A stretch of 64,000 bases of DNA from Cardinalis cardinalis (taxonomy: Eukaryota; Chordata; Aves; Passeriformes; Cardinalidae). The notes under the pieces are model-generated. The model saw only the letters and a program-made list of their open reading frames with translations. It did not search any database and was not told the origin of the DNA. The stretch is taken from positions 1,914,062-1,978,061 of the forward strand of contig JACDOX010000031.1 of NCBI GenBank assembly GCA_014549065.1. The letters run 5' to 3'. The translations under genes and the position numbers were made by a program. Below, piece by piece: positions 35,201 through 48,602 of the stretch (the stretch's first letter is position 1; each line of letters begins with the position of its first letter).

Positions 35201-38200
35201 CTCCCCTCAATTCACCGCTGTTTATACTTTTTGGGCCTGAAGCTGCAATGATGTGCTTGGTTCTCAGGCTGGAAAANGATCGTTTTGTGTAACTGAACTG
35301 TGAAGAGAANTTGCTAACACTTTATATGAAATTCAGAGGTATATACTAATGCAGTACAGAATCTGGAAAATACGAAAACTAAAACTTAAGACATCAAAAG
35401 GATTAATGAAAGTCTAAAATTTTCTCAAATGCAGAAATGAACTGAGTAGAAATAAAAAACAGACTAAGCTNCTTGAGTCAGCTAAGATTAAACAGTTTGA
35501 ATGCCACCTTTTTCCTCTATTTGGAAGTAGTGGTAAACATTCTAAGTAATATCAAAGAAATACCCTCAAAATGACTAAGACTAGTTGAAGCTGAACCTGC
35601 ATGGATGGAACAAGATATAGGTCAACCATTTTGCAAATACTAAGACAAAATTACCAGATGTTCAAGAAAACTTACTTGGAATTTACTTTTTAACTTTTTG
35701 GCTATCTAAGATACCATGTGAAGGGCAGAGTAGTTTGAAGCACTCATTCGAGTGAGACAGCTGACAATGAAAAANCTACATCTAAGACTGAGTTTATAAT
35801 CAGAATGTGATTTTGTTATCACTTTATTGTACGTGTTATGCACTTGTGACTCTGCATATCATATTTCACCTATAAGCTCATGTAAGCTCTGTAGCAACCT
35901 CTAAAGAATCCAACAGACTTACTTTTTGTGCTGCCCTCATAGGATGGATGATTTCCACAGCCAGAGTATATTCCTTTTGCCCCTGCACTGTATCTATAAA
36001 ATTGGTTACAGATATTTCAGCTACAGCCTAGGGTAGACAGCCAGGAAGCTGCAGACATGGACTGATTAGTTAAAGTAATGTTGTATGTAAAATCTGTAAA
36101 CTACAGCACTCAAAACACCCTGTGAGAGTTGGATATCACTGAGGCTAACCAGTAACTTAAACAATATGCTTTATTTGGGTGATTGCTGCTGAACGGAACC
36201 AAGATTTGTTGGCATGTGATGTGGTCTGATTTTTAATATACAATCATATTCCATTAACACTTTTTTCTGTGGGGTATTTAACATCTTTAGAAGTGCTTTT
36301 TCTCTCCTCCAAAGATGCACGGTAAGTGAGAAATGGAAAATCACCACTCTTGCTGTTGGAGAATGCTAACAAAATGCTTTTCCTCTGGTCTGGCNAAACA
36401 AGGATCCGCCTTATCTTTCTGTAATGATGCTGGGTTTGGGTTTTTTGCTAGAGGAGGTCTCATTTAAAGCTTATTACTTCACTTGCTATTGAGTCTGAAT
36501 GATCTTTTCCTTTGTTCCTGGAAAGCAGTGGTTTTTGTGGCAGCAATATGAGCCAAGAGAACTTCTAAGCACNTTTAATGGCAGAGGAAAATTGTCTTCA
36601 ACAATTAAGAATTTTCTGAGTGGTAGTGGGGATTGGTTGTATTTGCAGTTCTGTCTCTCTTTCCGTTCCCAACTTTGAGATATCAGAGATGAAAACCCAT
36701 CATTGTGAAGATGTTAATGGAGCACCCCCTCTGTGTTGACAGCAGGAAGTACTTTTCCTTGAGNTTTTCTTCTTTCTCAGAGAGGTGGAGTCAAAGGTGC
36801 TCTTCAATGGTACTCCAGTTGGAGAACACTGGAAGTACTAACTTGCTCTGCTTAAANAGCAGAGCAACTGCTCCAACAAGAAGAGTCTCTGCTTCAGTAG
36901 GCTTTTTATGCTTCCCTTTCAGAAACAGTTATTTTGATCTACTTTTAATGAAATTTAAAAGTGCCCAGTTGTTTGAAGGAAAACAAATGTGTCTCTCCCT
37001 AGTTACAGTTGTTCCTTGAGACATGCAAATAAGCTTTTGGCATCCACTTTTGACTCAGATTTTTTTAAAAAAACTTTGACTGTTTATTGGAAGGAAAGAG
37101 GATGACCCAGTTTATTTGCAGCCTTATCTCTAAGTGTAAGTTCTCCTGGCCAGTGCTGCTGGAAAAATATGATNTGTATTGGCCATGTAATGGAGTAACA
37201 GATAAACACTGTAGTCCAGAAATATTGCTCTAAAAAGTAAGCATTGATATAATGATATTCTATTTTGCTTTGTGTATTTTGGTCACAAGACCTTTTTTTT
37301 CNTAAACAAGACTAGCTGTTTTAGTTGCAAGGATGTTGTTGGAGCACACATAAATTATCAAGTGCTTATCAAGTTTCGAAGATCCAAACAATTCAAAACT
37401 CTTGAGACAGTTACTAACCNTGCAAAGAAGGCTGACAGGAATTACATTTTCAGTTTAAAAATTTCACACTTGAGCAAAGTAAGATATGTATGAAGGACAG
37501 TTACTTCTATTCCTGCATTTTTAGAGCCTTTGAGAAGTTAGCTTTGGAAATTGGAAGCTCCAACTTTGTAAAACTTTGTCCTTTAAAATATATTTATTTC
37601 TCAGATATGTAATTGCAAAACTTGTTTCGTGTGAAGGTACTTGTCTCTGCATCTTGCACACTAATACTTAGTATTTCCTCAGGGAAGTACTGTGCTATGC
37701 TTTCACTTACAACCTTGTAGAAAATGGGGCTATATCTAGAACCAAGTTTTATTTAATGGTAGTATCACATTTATCAGCTGAGATAACAGGAATCCCCAAC
37801 ATTTTGGGGATTTAAGCCCTTTAGAGCAGGATGTTTTTCTTACAGTGAGGTGGTAGTGCACATGTGCCACTTCAGGTTTCTGCAGATCACTTGGTAGGCT
37901 GCTGTTACATGACCAGAAGACACCGGCTGCTACATTTTGCTAATGTGACTGCCTAGGTGACACAGTNGCTATATGCCCAGTGTGTTTAATTGGAAGTGCA
38001 TGCAGCCAGGACGCATTCTTACTGGACATGTGTATTTCTGACAGATGATTATTCAAGTGCATTTACACAGTGGGAGAGCTCATATTTTTTATTATTCAGC
38101 AGTGTCTGAGGGAGGAGGGGATNCAGGGGCCATAAGTAGACTTCCAGAATAGTCAGGTATTTTTCCGCTCCTGTCTGAAAAACTTGTATGAAATTGGGAA

Positions 38201-39903
38201 GCAGTAAGCAGACTGCTTGCTGAATAAATAATTCTGGGGGCAATATCAGCTGCTAGAACCACTCCTGATTACTTTGGCACATAGAGTTCAATGCAAAAGT
38301 AGGCATAAAAGGTTCAAAGGTACTGTATTTGAGAAGTAGTAAAACTTGACTAAAATACTGTGAGCTGCTTAAGGCAGAATTATGGGACTAAGAGGAAAAC
38401 TGTGATTTTGAGGGGGCTGTTGTTCAACGATGATTCTGTCTCCTTATATTTGCTTTTGTTACCAATACAAAAAAAATAAGCTGCACGCAGACCTTCAGAG
38501 ACACTTCTTCTAATTTGTGTGTCATCTGGTAGTACACAACCTCAAAAATGCCATGGCAATTCTGAGAGACAGGTTTTCTTAACCACGTCTCCATTTCACA
38601 TGTATCCAGCATGTAGTGCATGTTTCAAAGGGATACTTTTCCTATGCTTTTAAACCTAATTCTTCAAAACCATTAGTACCTATACACACTGTTCTTTACA
38701 GATGTGAACTACATGCAGATTCATGTAATTTCTGTACTCAAGTCATCACTATAAAATAGCTTTATTCTTTGAACAGTAAGATTTTTTAAAACTGGCATGT
38801 AATGAAAGTGTGAAGTGANTCTACTGTAGTAGCAATTCCTCTGGAATAAAAAGGAAAATTTGAGCAATATGTATACAAGCAGAATTATATTTAAAAATTT
38901 TTGTAAGTCTGTAATTACTGTGCTTCACAGAGGGACTAATGAAGTCTTGAAGTTCAGACTTCCACTGATGATTATTCAGAAAAACATGTTGAAATTCTAA
39001 GTAGAGATCTAAATTCAACAATACCTTGAATTCTTTGAGAAGCAACTGTTTCCCTGTATCAGTTTTGTTAATAGAGGAGTACTCAGACTTAGCACAGAGA
39101 GAAGGTGCAGTCTTCTATGTGCAGTTATTTCTCGCTTCATGTATTTCTGTCATTTCTCTATGCTAGACAGAGAGTGACTAAAGTTTAACAGATGATGGAA
39201 ACCTAGTGAGTTCTGGAGAAGATGGTAGCTTGCAAGAAATTTAGGAATAACACATTGCACTTCANTGCTTTTGTCCATTGTGGAGGCAGTTTTACTTTAG
39301 GAATCAATAATGCACTTCATACTTAGTAAAATATATGTTTACTGAAAGAAATCACAGAAATGCACAGAAGCAGACAGAAACACACATGCTCTTGGTGAGT
39401 TGTCTGCATTGTTAGAAATGAGCTGTGTAAGTAATTGTCAGCTACTTAAAACAGGGGTTCTTTGGCTGAATTGGAGTCAAGTAAACTCCTTAAAGAGTAG
39501 TAATTGGAAAAGGTAGACTAGGCTATGCCTGTTAAGTTTAACTACAGTGTTTCCTACTTACTAATGCTGCCTTACTGAAGAATGAAAGTGATGGCTTTTA
39601 AGTAAAGCTTCTGAAGTTTGTGTATTCTGTTTCNCTGGTTCCTTTTGTCTGCTCATTGGCAAGTTTCTGCTTTAGAGGATCTTTTCCAGTGTGTACCTTT
39701 ATAGAACATTGTTTAAAAATAGAGTTTCTGTCATCTTCCACATCTGCTTTGATGCTGCATTTTGAGCTCTTTTGCTGCTCTGTGAGTTTTCTTCTGCCTT
39801 AAGAGAGGTGGAGTGGGGAGTTATTTACTACTCTTGTTCTATTCATTCTTCTAATATAACTTTATTAGAATGCATAGTATATAATTGTAAGTCTTGTTTA
39901 TAG
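32203..39903 (+). other. MYCBP2: Intron 17 (7.7 kb)
   Basis: Holds a minus-orientation CR1 fragment (34456-34690). The remainder is AT-rich with no recognised exon or RNA gene. Confidence 0.7.
34456..34690 (-). mobile_element. CR1 LINE fragment (3' end)
   Basis: A minus-orientation CR1. The plus strand begins near CATGGAGTCATGGAATGGTT, then GGATTGGAAGGGACC, GATCAAGTTGCTCAAAG, CCAGCCTGGCTTAGAGCACT and AGTAAAGAATTTTTTCATAA. The match fades after about 34690. Confidence 0.93.
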
Positions 39904-40023
39904 ATGGAAGTGGAGAAAGAGGTGAGAAGGATGCCAGCAAAATCACAACATATCCACCAGGGGCTGTCCGCTTTGACTGTGAGCTGCGAGCTGTACAAGT
40001 CAGTTGTGGATTTCACCATTCAG
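39904..40023 (+). CDS. MYCBP2: MYCBP2 exon 18 (residues 787-826)
   Basis: The exon has 120 nt, symmetric phase 1. It encodes DGSGERGEKDASKITTYPPG then AVRFDCELRAVQVSCGFHHS, returning to the RCC1-like fold. The intron 18 donor falls inside the RCC1 signature (V-S-C-G-F-H-H-S | V-V-L-M). The first ATG after the acceptor is in another frame and is not a start. Confidence 0.96.
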
Positions 40024-40670
40024 GTAAAAACAAATGAATCAATGTTAATTGTAATAGAGATTTTTTTTAAGGTTGTCATATGTCACGCTGCTTGATGTTA
40101 AGTTTTTAAAATGGTTGTATGTAGGAGTGCTAAAAATTGAAAACATGGCAGGGTCATTTTATCACATCTCAAAGAATCACACCATGTGCCTAAGAGTATT
40201 GTCCAAACACTTCCTGAACGCTGTCGGACTTCTGTGGCTGCTTCCCTGTGGAGCTTATTGCCGTGTCCAGGTACCTTCTGGTGAAGAACCTTTTCCCAAT
40301 ATCCAGCCTCAACCTTCCTTGACATATTTTATGCTATTTTATTACAAGCTAAAGTAAGATCACCACCCAAATCCTCACATCACCTCCTTTATTCCAGCAA
40401 TGAAAGGCATCTCACTGTCCTTCAGTAGTGAAAAGGGCTATAAGTATCATATATTGAGTTATATCAGAGCCTGTAAGCAATTTTGGAGTCAGTTTGAAAC
40501 ATCTGCATGGCAGAGCTCTACTCCTGCATATAGAGGTGCTCGTTGTTTTGGGTTCTGGAATCTGATCTGGATCTCTTGGGAATCATAAGCTGCTACTCAG
40601 AAGGTTAACCAGGACTGGTGCAGTGCCATGTCATGTGNATATGTCAGAAAAATATTTTGTTGTTTTTCAG
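40024..40670 (+). other. MYCBP2: Intron 18 (0.6 kb)
   Basis: Roughly a quarter of it is a degenerate CR1 fragment (40172-40345). Nothing else recognised. Confidence 0.75.
40172..40345 (-). mobile_element. CR1 LINE fragment (degenerate, internal part)
   Basis: The plus strand shows the order expected of a reversed CR1: AGAGTATTGTCCAAACACTT, CCTGAACGCTGTCGGACTT, GCTTCCCTGTGGAGC, GGTGAAGAACCTTTTCCCAA, TATCCAGCCTCAACCTTCC. It is more diverged than the copy at 24380. Confidence 0.85.
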
Positions 40671-40752
40671 TGGTTTTGATGGAGAATGGTGATGTTTACA
40701 CATTTGGATATGGGCAGCATGGTCAACTTGGACATGGTGATGTTAATTCCAG
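40671..40752 (+). CDS. MYCBP2: MYCBP2 exon 19 (residues 827-853)
   Basis: The exon has 82 nt, entry phase 1, exit phase 2. It encodes VVLMENGDVYTFGYGQHGQL then GHGDVNS, the core of a canonical RCC1 repeat (D-V-Y-T-F-G-x-G-x-x-G-Q-L-G-H-G). The donor CAG|GTAAGC leaves AG, completed by G of exon 20 to Arg. Confidence 0.97.
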
Positions 40753-41174
40753 GTAAGCTGGTAATCAAAGGACATGATTGTGTATTACTGTACTGCTGCA
40801 TAAGAAATGGCTACATTTCTGGCTCTCTGTAGCTAGCAAGTGTGAAAATTCAAATATAGACCAAATAAAGTTGAAGAGCTCTTGTTTTGCACTTACTCCC
40901 TATAACCCTCTGAATATTGATGCAATAACAGTACTCTTGTACTGTATAAGTAATTTATTTAATGCATGAATTCTTCTGTGCATAGTTATTAGCATTGCTT
41001 TGATAATAGTTAGAAAGACTTCTGTCTCTTTAATTCTCCCTGCATCTATGAGAATTACATTGATGCCTCATTAAGATTTCTTTATTTCTGTAAAACACTG
41101 TGTATGCAATAATTGAAATAGTATGATATTGTAAACCTAGATGAGCCTGTTCCTGTTAAATCAGTGATAAGAGN

Positions 41175-41316
41175 TCACAGAATATCAGAATGTTCTGCAT
41201 TGGCAGGGACCCACAAGGATCATGTCCAGCTCTTAAGTGAATGGCCTCTGTGGGGATCAAACCCACAACCTTGGTGTTGCTAGCACTGTGCTCTGACCAG
41301 CTGAGCTAATCTNANT
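41175..41316 (-). mobile_element. tRNA-Ile-headed SINE with CR1-like tail (TguSINE1-like)
   Basis: On the minus strand the element starts with a tRNA-like head: A-box region TTAGCTCAGCTGGTCAGAGC and B-box region GGGTTTGATCCCC (one change from GGTTCGATCC), about 41316 down to 41242. It then passes into a CR1-like tail (GAGCTGGACATGATCCTTGT, GGGTCCCTGCCAATGCAGAA) ending TATTCTGTGA. This head and tail arrangement is the one described for TguSINE1 of passerine birds. The anticodon position is mutated, so it is a retroposed copy and not a tRNA gene. It is about 140 bp and near full length. Confidence 0.85.
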
Positions 41317-44300
41317 TCAGTTATAATGAAGTCTCATTTAATGTTCATCAGTTATCTCCCAAATGAAGTCCCTAAGNTTTGGTCTCAGCTGCATTTTGTA
41401 GTCGCTTGTTTTGGGTGTTGTCAGAAGAGTGATGTGTGCTTTCACTGTGGTCAGTGTAAATAGAGAAATCAACAGAGTATGGGCAGGTATTTGACTAACC
41501 AGCCACTGCTTACATGCTTTAGGTGTGATGTACTTAGTAGCTCTGTAAATCCATTGACTGCAGTGAGAGCTTAGATAATTAAATGTAGATGTCTTTATTG
41601 TGAAACTCAATCTCACCCTTAGTATCTCATGCTTAGAGTCACATCTTACCATTAAAGTAAATAAAAAACCATTGTCCTGCCATAAAAGGAAATGTGATTT
41701 AGGTCTTTGGACATGTACATATGCCATTTAATGCACACAATGGGGGTTTCTATAGTAGAAATCTTTGAGNCTTTGTGTATGTAATGCTCAGTATCCTTAT
41801 GTTAAAGGCATACAGAGCGGAGCATCCATGATCTGCCTTCAGTTTTCTTGTTTCTCTTGTAGCAGTCAGGTGAAAATTNCTGAACATCTATCCTCCTAAT
41901 CTCTTGGAGACTTCAAAACCCTTTCTTTTGTCAAGTCCCTGAAGAAATCTTCATCATCTTAAAACTTGCGTTGGATTCACTATTCCAAAGGGGGAGAGGG
42001 AAGAAGGAAAGTGTACTGGAAATATTGCCTTGTATTGGCTGCTGTGTCTTATAGTAGTCTCTGAACTGTTACCCCTACTCAGTTTGCATTAAATTGGTGG
42101 ATGCAATCTGGGTGACTGTCTGATAGAGTCATATTGCAGANAAGTACTTCATTTTTCCCTTCTGGAAATTCTTGGATATTTGTTCCAAGGAACAATGGCT
42201 GAAACTAGCAATTCAAGTTGCTGTTAGAAAAAGGCCAGTTTCTGTCTTTGTGACTGAAGAGGTACACATAGCAGTGACATTTGTACTGGTAACCTAATGT
42301 CACCTGTTTCTAATTTTGATAAAATCATTTGGCTTTTCAGAAGGCTTCAGAGATATCTGCTGTATTTGTCAGTATTTCAGGTGGTAAACCCTACATCTGT
42401 TGCTTATTTAGATAGAAACTGGATANAGACCAGTAGTAGTTCCANGTGAGATCCTAAAGGAGAATATGAAAATTCTTGTGCTGAAGGATAGTGCTTGATC
42501 AGAAGTAGAAGCTGAAGAGGTGCCAGTGACTTGGCACAGACCTTTGTATCATTCTACATCAGACCTAGAAAGTGTCTGAAAAAAGCCTTGAAGGAATTTG
42601 GAATNTGTCCTGTGCATGAGAACTGGCTATAGTACTATATTGCTATTTAGCACCATCATTCAAATTATAATTTCTTCATTGATCTACTTCTTTTTCCAGC
42701 TTTAAGTAGAGATCTCTCCTCTGTCCTCACAGTAAGGGATTCAGAGAAGGAAACAGGGAATCCTTATGCAGAGTTCCACCTCAGTTGGGACGCAGTGGTG
42801 CTCAGATGCCAGCTCCTGCCAGGTCAGTGGTATGTCAGTCATGCAGTGTGTCACATTGCCTGTATTGACCTCAGGAAGAGCATCATCTTCTGAATTCAGG
42901 AACTGATACTCTGCTNTATTTCTAGGAGAGAGAGAAGAGATAGGAGAAAAAAAGAAAAGTAATATTTAGGCATCCTTTCTAGAGACTTTTGACTTGCAGT
43001 GTAAAGATTTAGTAATGAGGCTACATTTTTAAAAGTCTTGAAAATGTTCGAGTATTTTAAATTCTGAACACCTGTTCAGACATGCCTTGCTCCTTAATTA
43101 AGGGGATTCTAGACTCTTCTATTAGAATATTGTAAACATCACAAATTCTTCCTCTACTTCAGCAGGAATGAGGTAGATTACATGCCCTGTCAGTAAGCTG
43201 GAACTATTCAATTAGCCTGTGTAGGCTTTTTGTTGTAACATCAACAGTGACAGATGTTGATAAGCTATTCACTACATGAAAGATTTGTCAGTCTGTGCTT
43301 ATATTCTTATCAAATTAGATGCTGGTGAATAGAAACTCAGTGGAAACAAGAAATGCTTTGCAGTATCTAGCTTGGTGAAAGATAGCATGTATTGTGCTCA
43401 GGTAAGCAAAGGNGTGTTTGTTGCTGATGCTTCCCTCAAGAAGCTGGAAGTTAAAACTCCAGGATCTTTCTGTTACTGTTTAAGATTTGCCTGCATTTTT
43501 TTGTACAAACTCTTGACTTCAGCACTTCAGTAGTAAGTACATGACCTGACAGTCAAGCTCCAGAAATTGAATGACTGAAATGATATGGTCTTGATGGGAT
43601 TTTGCTTCCAAAGGCTCAACAGTAACATAAACCAAAACTGATTGGACCTTCCGTAGATGNTCAGCTATGTTCCACTTGAAGGTAAAGAATAGAGACTGTA
43701 TTCTTTTAGTAACTCCAGGGGGAAAAAAAGTGTTCCATTATCTGTTTGTTAGGACCATATTTTTAGGTGTATTTTCTGATTATTTTACTCCAGTGATGGA
43801 GTGCAGGTCATATTTACATCTTTTCACCAAATTTCCTCNAAAATGGAGTCACTTCTAAAATATNAAAATCTCCATTTTCTCTGTAATGAAGTTGTCCAAC
43901 TCTGCTTGCAATGGACAGAAGTTGCTACTGCTTTCCTCTTACCCACTGCACAGTAACANTTCCAAGTGAACCGTGTTTGCAGCACCATGGTCAGCTGCCC
44001 CAAGTGACATGTTTTGNGAGCTGGCAGGCAGCTGTTGGCTGCATCAGTACCACGGACAGCAGTTGTTCCAACAGGTCATGCATGATGACTTTTCAAAGAC
44101 TGCAACTGCTCTGAGAAGTGCTTACCCTTTGGGTTGGAAGAGTGTTTCCATATGGACAGCCAAAATGCGTCTGGACCTTCTTCAGGATCCTGAGTTAGCT
44201 GATGCATGTACATCTCCTCAATTATTCAGCAGTTGTTACTTTTTCCCAAGGGATCTCAGGTTAATTTCTCTATAGCTGAGCTTGGTCTTTTGTGATTNAC

Positions 44301-45060
44301 CAAATGTTCTGTGGCTTTAATACCAGCGTGTCTTTCCACTCCATCCCAGAAGAATAGTTCTTGTGTTCTTTGATTCAGATGGAGAAACTTTGGTTGTTAA
44401 AACTGTGCCCAGAGTCTCTCAGACTCTTCAATGTCTATTCTGAGCTTTCCTCTGTTGAGTTTCAAGGGGATAGGGAAATACTCAGTAGTATCATGGGTTT
44501 TAAATTCTATGTGCACTAGTNAAACTGTCTGTATTTTTCAAGGCCCTATTCCTTTTATGAAGTGAAAAGTGGGTTTTTTTTGCAATTCACGTTTATTTTA
44601 TGTAGTTAAATATCTTACATTTTTTTTTCTGTTCCCTTCTAAATGAACTGATAGGCTGTAGCTAGCCATTCCAAAAGTTGGGTGATCTTAATGAAAAAGC
44701 TGTTTAAGAAGGTAATGTAGTTCATCTGTCTGCATTAGTGGCTTATTTGATTTTGTTCTGCTGTTGCCAAGAGGCTATCAAACACAGCATTCANATAACA
44801 TTGCTGATAGATTCAATTGGAGGAACAGAAAGACAAATAGTTATGGTGATAATAGCATTGTTTTTAAGCATTGAAAGATGAAATATTCACTGCTTTTTTT
44901 AAAAAATAAAGATGTGATTGATAATTCCATGCCTGCAGCTATCATAGTTTTGAGGAAGAGAAAGAAAAACCTTACGATAAAAATACTTCCTTTTAACAGG
45001 AGTGCTTTTGGATTAGTTACTAGTTATGTTTTATTTGTTTTGATGCCTTTTTGAGTTTCC

Positions 45061-45135
45061 TTAAAGTTAATGAGAGACATTAACTTTAAATTTTAATTTT
45101 TTTAAATTAAAAAAAATTTAAAAAATAAACTTTAA
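45061..45135. repeat. Perfect 12-bp hairpin and AT-rich tract
   Basis: Arms TTAAAGTTAATG (45061-45072) and CATTAACTTTAA (45078-45089) are exact complements around a 5-base loop. They are followed by a run made almost only of A and T with further self-complementarity. Confidence 0.85.
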
Positions 45136-46622
45136 TTTTTTCTCTGATTTCATCATTGGTGCTGCTAGACTATGCTCTGTGTATAATCATAGTGATGTCC
45201 AAATCCATGAGCCTGTAGTCCAAGATAAGCACCTAAATTTGAGCGTCATGTTGTACATCCTCTACTTAATTTTATTCTGCCCTTCAGTCCATCCATCTTC
45301 ACTAGTCACCCACTGAAAGCTGTGTTTACCACCAAAGAATACTTTTTCTNTATACCTGTGTTTATCCTTCTTTAGGTTATCAACTTATCTTCATGCTACA
45401 TTTCTCTGTTCCACATTTTTTTATGTTCATATCTTCCNATCTACCCTTTTTCTGCTAAGCATGATGCTTCACCTTCCTCAATTTCTTGACTTCTNTTTTA
45501 CCTGCAATTCAGCCAAAATCTTTGAGATGAACCATCTTTTAGCACATCAGCTGCTAAAAAATCACTAGGTGACTATGGGCTGGCTTTTTTTTGTTCCAGT
45601 ATAAAACAACCTGTTCTTGTTTTAGATTACCCTACTTTTGAAAGGCTGTGTTTAAAAGCAAGTTCACATAGTGCTGTTATCCTCTGTATAACTCTGAGCC
45701 CAGTTTCCAAACATAAAATTATGTGGGAATAACTTNTTCTTCAAATTCACAGTCTTTAACTCCACCGGAAATACTAAGTCTAGGTAGACATTCATTATGG
45801 GATTCAAAGTCTTGAAGTTTCTGTTCTCTTTGTTGGTATTGAAATAAAAATTTTAGTGTCTCATTCTTTTTATCTTTTGTGCTCTTTCTATTCCAAGTCA
45901 TCAGTTCAAGTTTTCTTTCTTTGCATCTTGAACACCCTGTCTTTTTTTTCCCCTTCATTCTTACTGAAATAGAAAGTTTATTTTCTTATCTGTCCATATT
46001 TGGGAGACAAATGGATTAGACCTTTTCATATCTCAGAGAGTTTGGAGATGTTTATTCTTTATTGAGTCTGAGTTTGATGGGAGAGGAGCTGATGGAGAGG
46101 AGTAGACCTTTATTTCTTTTATAATTCCCTAGCCAGTGATCTTGAGAGCGCTGTAGCAATATTGCTTCTGACAACTGTACTGGAGTAAGGCTTTGATTGC
46201 TTCCAGGGGTTTAAGTGCTTAAGTAGAATTCTCTGAACATATTTTACTGCTGCATTTCATTGCAATATATTTTGTATTCATACAAAAATAGACACATGTA
46301 TATGGTATTGTATCTACACATCTGTAATTCTAGAATTATATATTAAATTATTAATTCTTATTCTATGCTAATTTCTGAGTTTAACTGAAGAGAGGGTCCT
46401 TTATCTGTTCCCCTGTAGCAGAAAGGCATAAGCTTACCTATCTGATGCAGTCTTTCAAACCTCTGTTGATTTAATATGCAAGATGTTTCTTGGNTCTAAC
46501 TTTCTATAGTATGTGAATCTGGTGAATATCTTTCACAGCAATTGAATTACTTATAATACTAATGTGTGTTTTAAATGCTGCATGACCATGTATTGACATA
46601 GAGTTAATTCATTTTTATCTAG

Positions 46623-46740
46623 GGGATGTCCCACTTTGGTGCAAGCATTACCAGGTCCTAGTACACAAGTTACTGCTGGGAGCAACCACACAGCTATTCT
46701 CTTAATGGATGGCCAGGTTTTCACATTTGGAAGTTTCTCA
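46623..46740 (+). CDS. MYCBP2: MYCBP2 exon 20 (residues 854-893)
   Basis: The exon has 118 nt, entry phase 2, exit phase 0. It encodes GCPTLVQALPGPSTQVTAGS, then the RCC1 signature NHTAILLMDGQVFTFGSFS. The next repeat begins across the junction (KGQLGRP in exon 21). The donor is TCA|GTAAGG. Confidence 0.97.
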
Positions 46741-48602
46741 GTAAGGAAATGTTANTTGCTTATGGGAATAAGCTAGTAGTTCATGTCTTGTTCAGACACC
46801 TTTCAAGACTGCTTATANTTGCTCTTACAGAACTGTGCATAACTTCTGCATGTCTTCAGCACTTGTTATGTTTTAAAATGTAGCCTTTAATATTGTTCTG
46901 ATTAGAAAAGCATAATGCCAGGAATTCTTGGGGTTTTTTAATATTTTAATGAAGATGGTGATTTAAAAGAGTGTTATTTNATAAGGTGCACTGGTTTTCT
47001 CAAACTCTTACTGTTTCAAGCTTGGTTCTAAGTAATTGTTTCCTATTCTATTACCTGTCTCCATTTGATAGAAGAAAGTGTCCTGGGTTCTTCCATGGAA
47101 ACAGCAATGAGTTGCAGAAGTTCTGTTTACGCTTGAGGGAAGGGGTTATTGCTCAGTACAGCACAGCACANCTCCAGTAGTCTTCTTTCATATCCATGTG
47201 GTGTATATTGCCCCATGTCCATATGGAATCCATTGTTATATTCACTAAAAAGCATTTAAACATTGTTTGCTTCCCTCTGTGCCTCCCTGTGTTTGCAAAG
47301 ATGCCCCTTGTAGCATATAAGTACTGAGCTATTTTTACATGCTTTAAAAACTANTTACTGCTAGACACAACAGAAGAGAAATTTCAACTTTTAAAATCTT
47401 TTTACGAAAAAAAAAATTTTTAAGTGAATACTGAAATTTTGGAAGTTGATAGTCATGTCCTGAATTGAAAATGAGTAATATTTTGTTGTTTTTCAGACTT
47501 TAAGCAAAAGCTTTTTTGTCTGTGTTCCTGTCAAAACTGTAAACATGTAAAGGTTTAAGCTTTGCTGTCTTGCAGTGAAACTTGGCCCCTGAAAAACCAA
47601 GTTCACTCTCAGAAATGGGGTGTAAAAGCTTGTCAGTTGACTGAGAGTTTTTTCCCCTTTCTCTAAAAGAAAACAAATAAGTTTAAGCCATTTTAGACCA
47701 GTTGATTTTTGTGTCTNCTTTTAATATTGTGGTACTAGAAAGTTTGCTGAAAGCTTCATAAAGTCAAGACAAAATAAAAACAAAGCATGTTACTTGAAAA
47801 TGTCTTCACTATGTTTACTTACTTATGTTGTTACGAAGAAAGATGAGTAATGTGCTGAACAGAAGACATTTGTTGTGTATACATTTTTCTTTTCTCTAAT
47901 AATTTTAACTTCATTTGCATGCAGTGATTTTCTGTGCCTGAGGGAGGATGAGCNGGTTTCTGGCAGCAGTTCTTTCTGCATACTTAGGTGCAGTATATGA
48001 ACTGTTGGTCCATCTCAGTAGCTAGTTGTATGTAGAGGTAAAGCCCTACATCTCCAGNTAAGTATTCATGAGCATGTGCAGCAGTGCTTGCTGAGGCACT
48101 GCTTTTAGCTCAAGTTTGATGAGCTAATCGATTTCTAGGTACTTTTTAGAGCTATTTGCTGTATAAATCTTAGTCCATATAAGTTCAGAATTGAATGGAA
48201 CTTGGATGATCTATCTGAATATAAATTTTTCTCCTGATGAATCTATTCCTTGTTTAGCTCTGACATTAATCAGATATTGAACGTTGTAGGAAAATAACGC
48301 TTTTATATTTGATTCTGAANATGAGGAGGAGGATTATCCATCATAGAGAGTTGGAGTTGTATTTAACAAAAACTTTACTCAAAAAACTGTCTGAAAAGGG
48401 AGGAGTATATCTGTCAGTAACTTGTTCCTTGTAGTTAAATGCGTAACGCTTCACTTGGAACAGCCACTGCATTTTGAAGGTAGTTTTGTGGTAAATTCTC
48501 TTCCAGCTTACCAATTTTGTGTGACAGAACTATTGAAATAATTTATCCATCTTTGAGACTAACTGTTAATATCACTTACTGATTCTTGCATTCTTCCTAC
48601 AG
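46741..48602 (+). other. MYCBP2: Intron 20 (1.9 kb)
   Basis: No element recognised. Confidence 0.7.

Larger units (their letters stand above)
40753..46622 (+). other. MYCBP2: Intron 19 (5.9 kb)
   Basis: Contains a tRNA-derived SINE (41175-41316) and an AT-rich hairpin tract (45061-45135). The open frames at 41338-41727 (minus) and 43973-44275 (plus) contain N positions and have no recognisable family; I treat them as chance. Confidence 0.7.

Noticed and set aside
41242..41316. A functional tRNA gene on the minus strand
   Set aside because: The A and B boxes are present but the anticodon loop and stems are altered, and the sequence runs directly into a CR1-like tail. It is the head of a SINE.
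41338..41727. Minus-strand open frame of 129 codons in intron 19
   Set aside because: Contains N positions, has no recognisable family and lies next to the SINE; length is within chance expectation.
43973..44275. Plus-strand open frame of 100 codons in intron 19
   Set aside because: It has an N, does not join in phase with exons 19 or 20 through good splice sites, and matches no part of MYCBP2 that I know. Possibly an old repeat.
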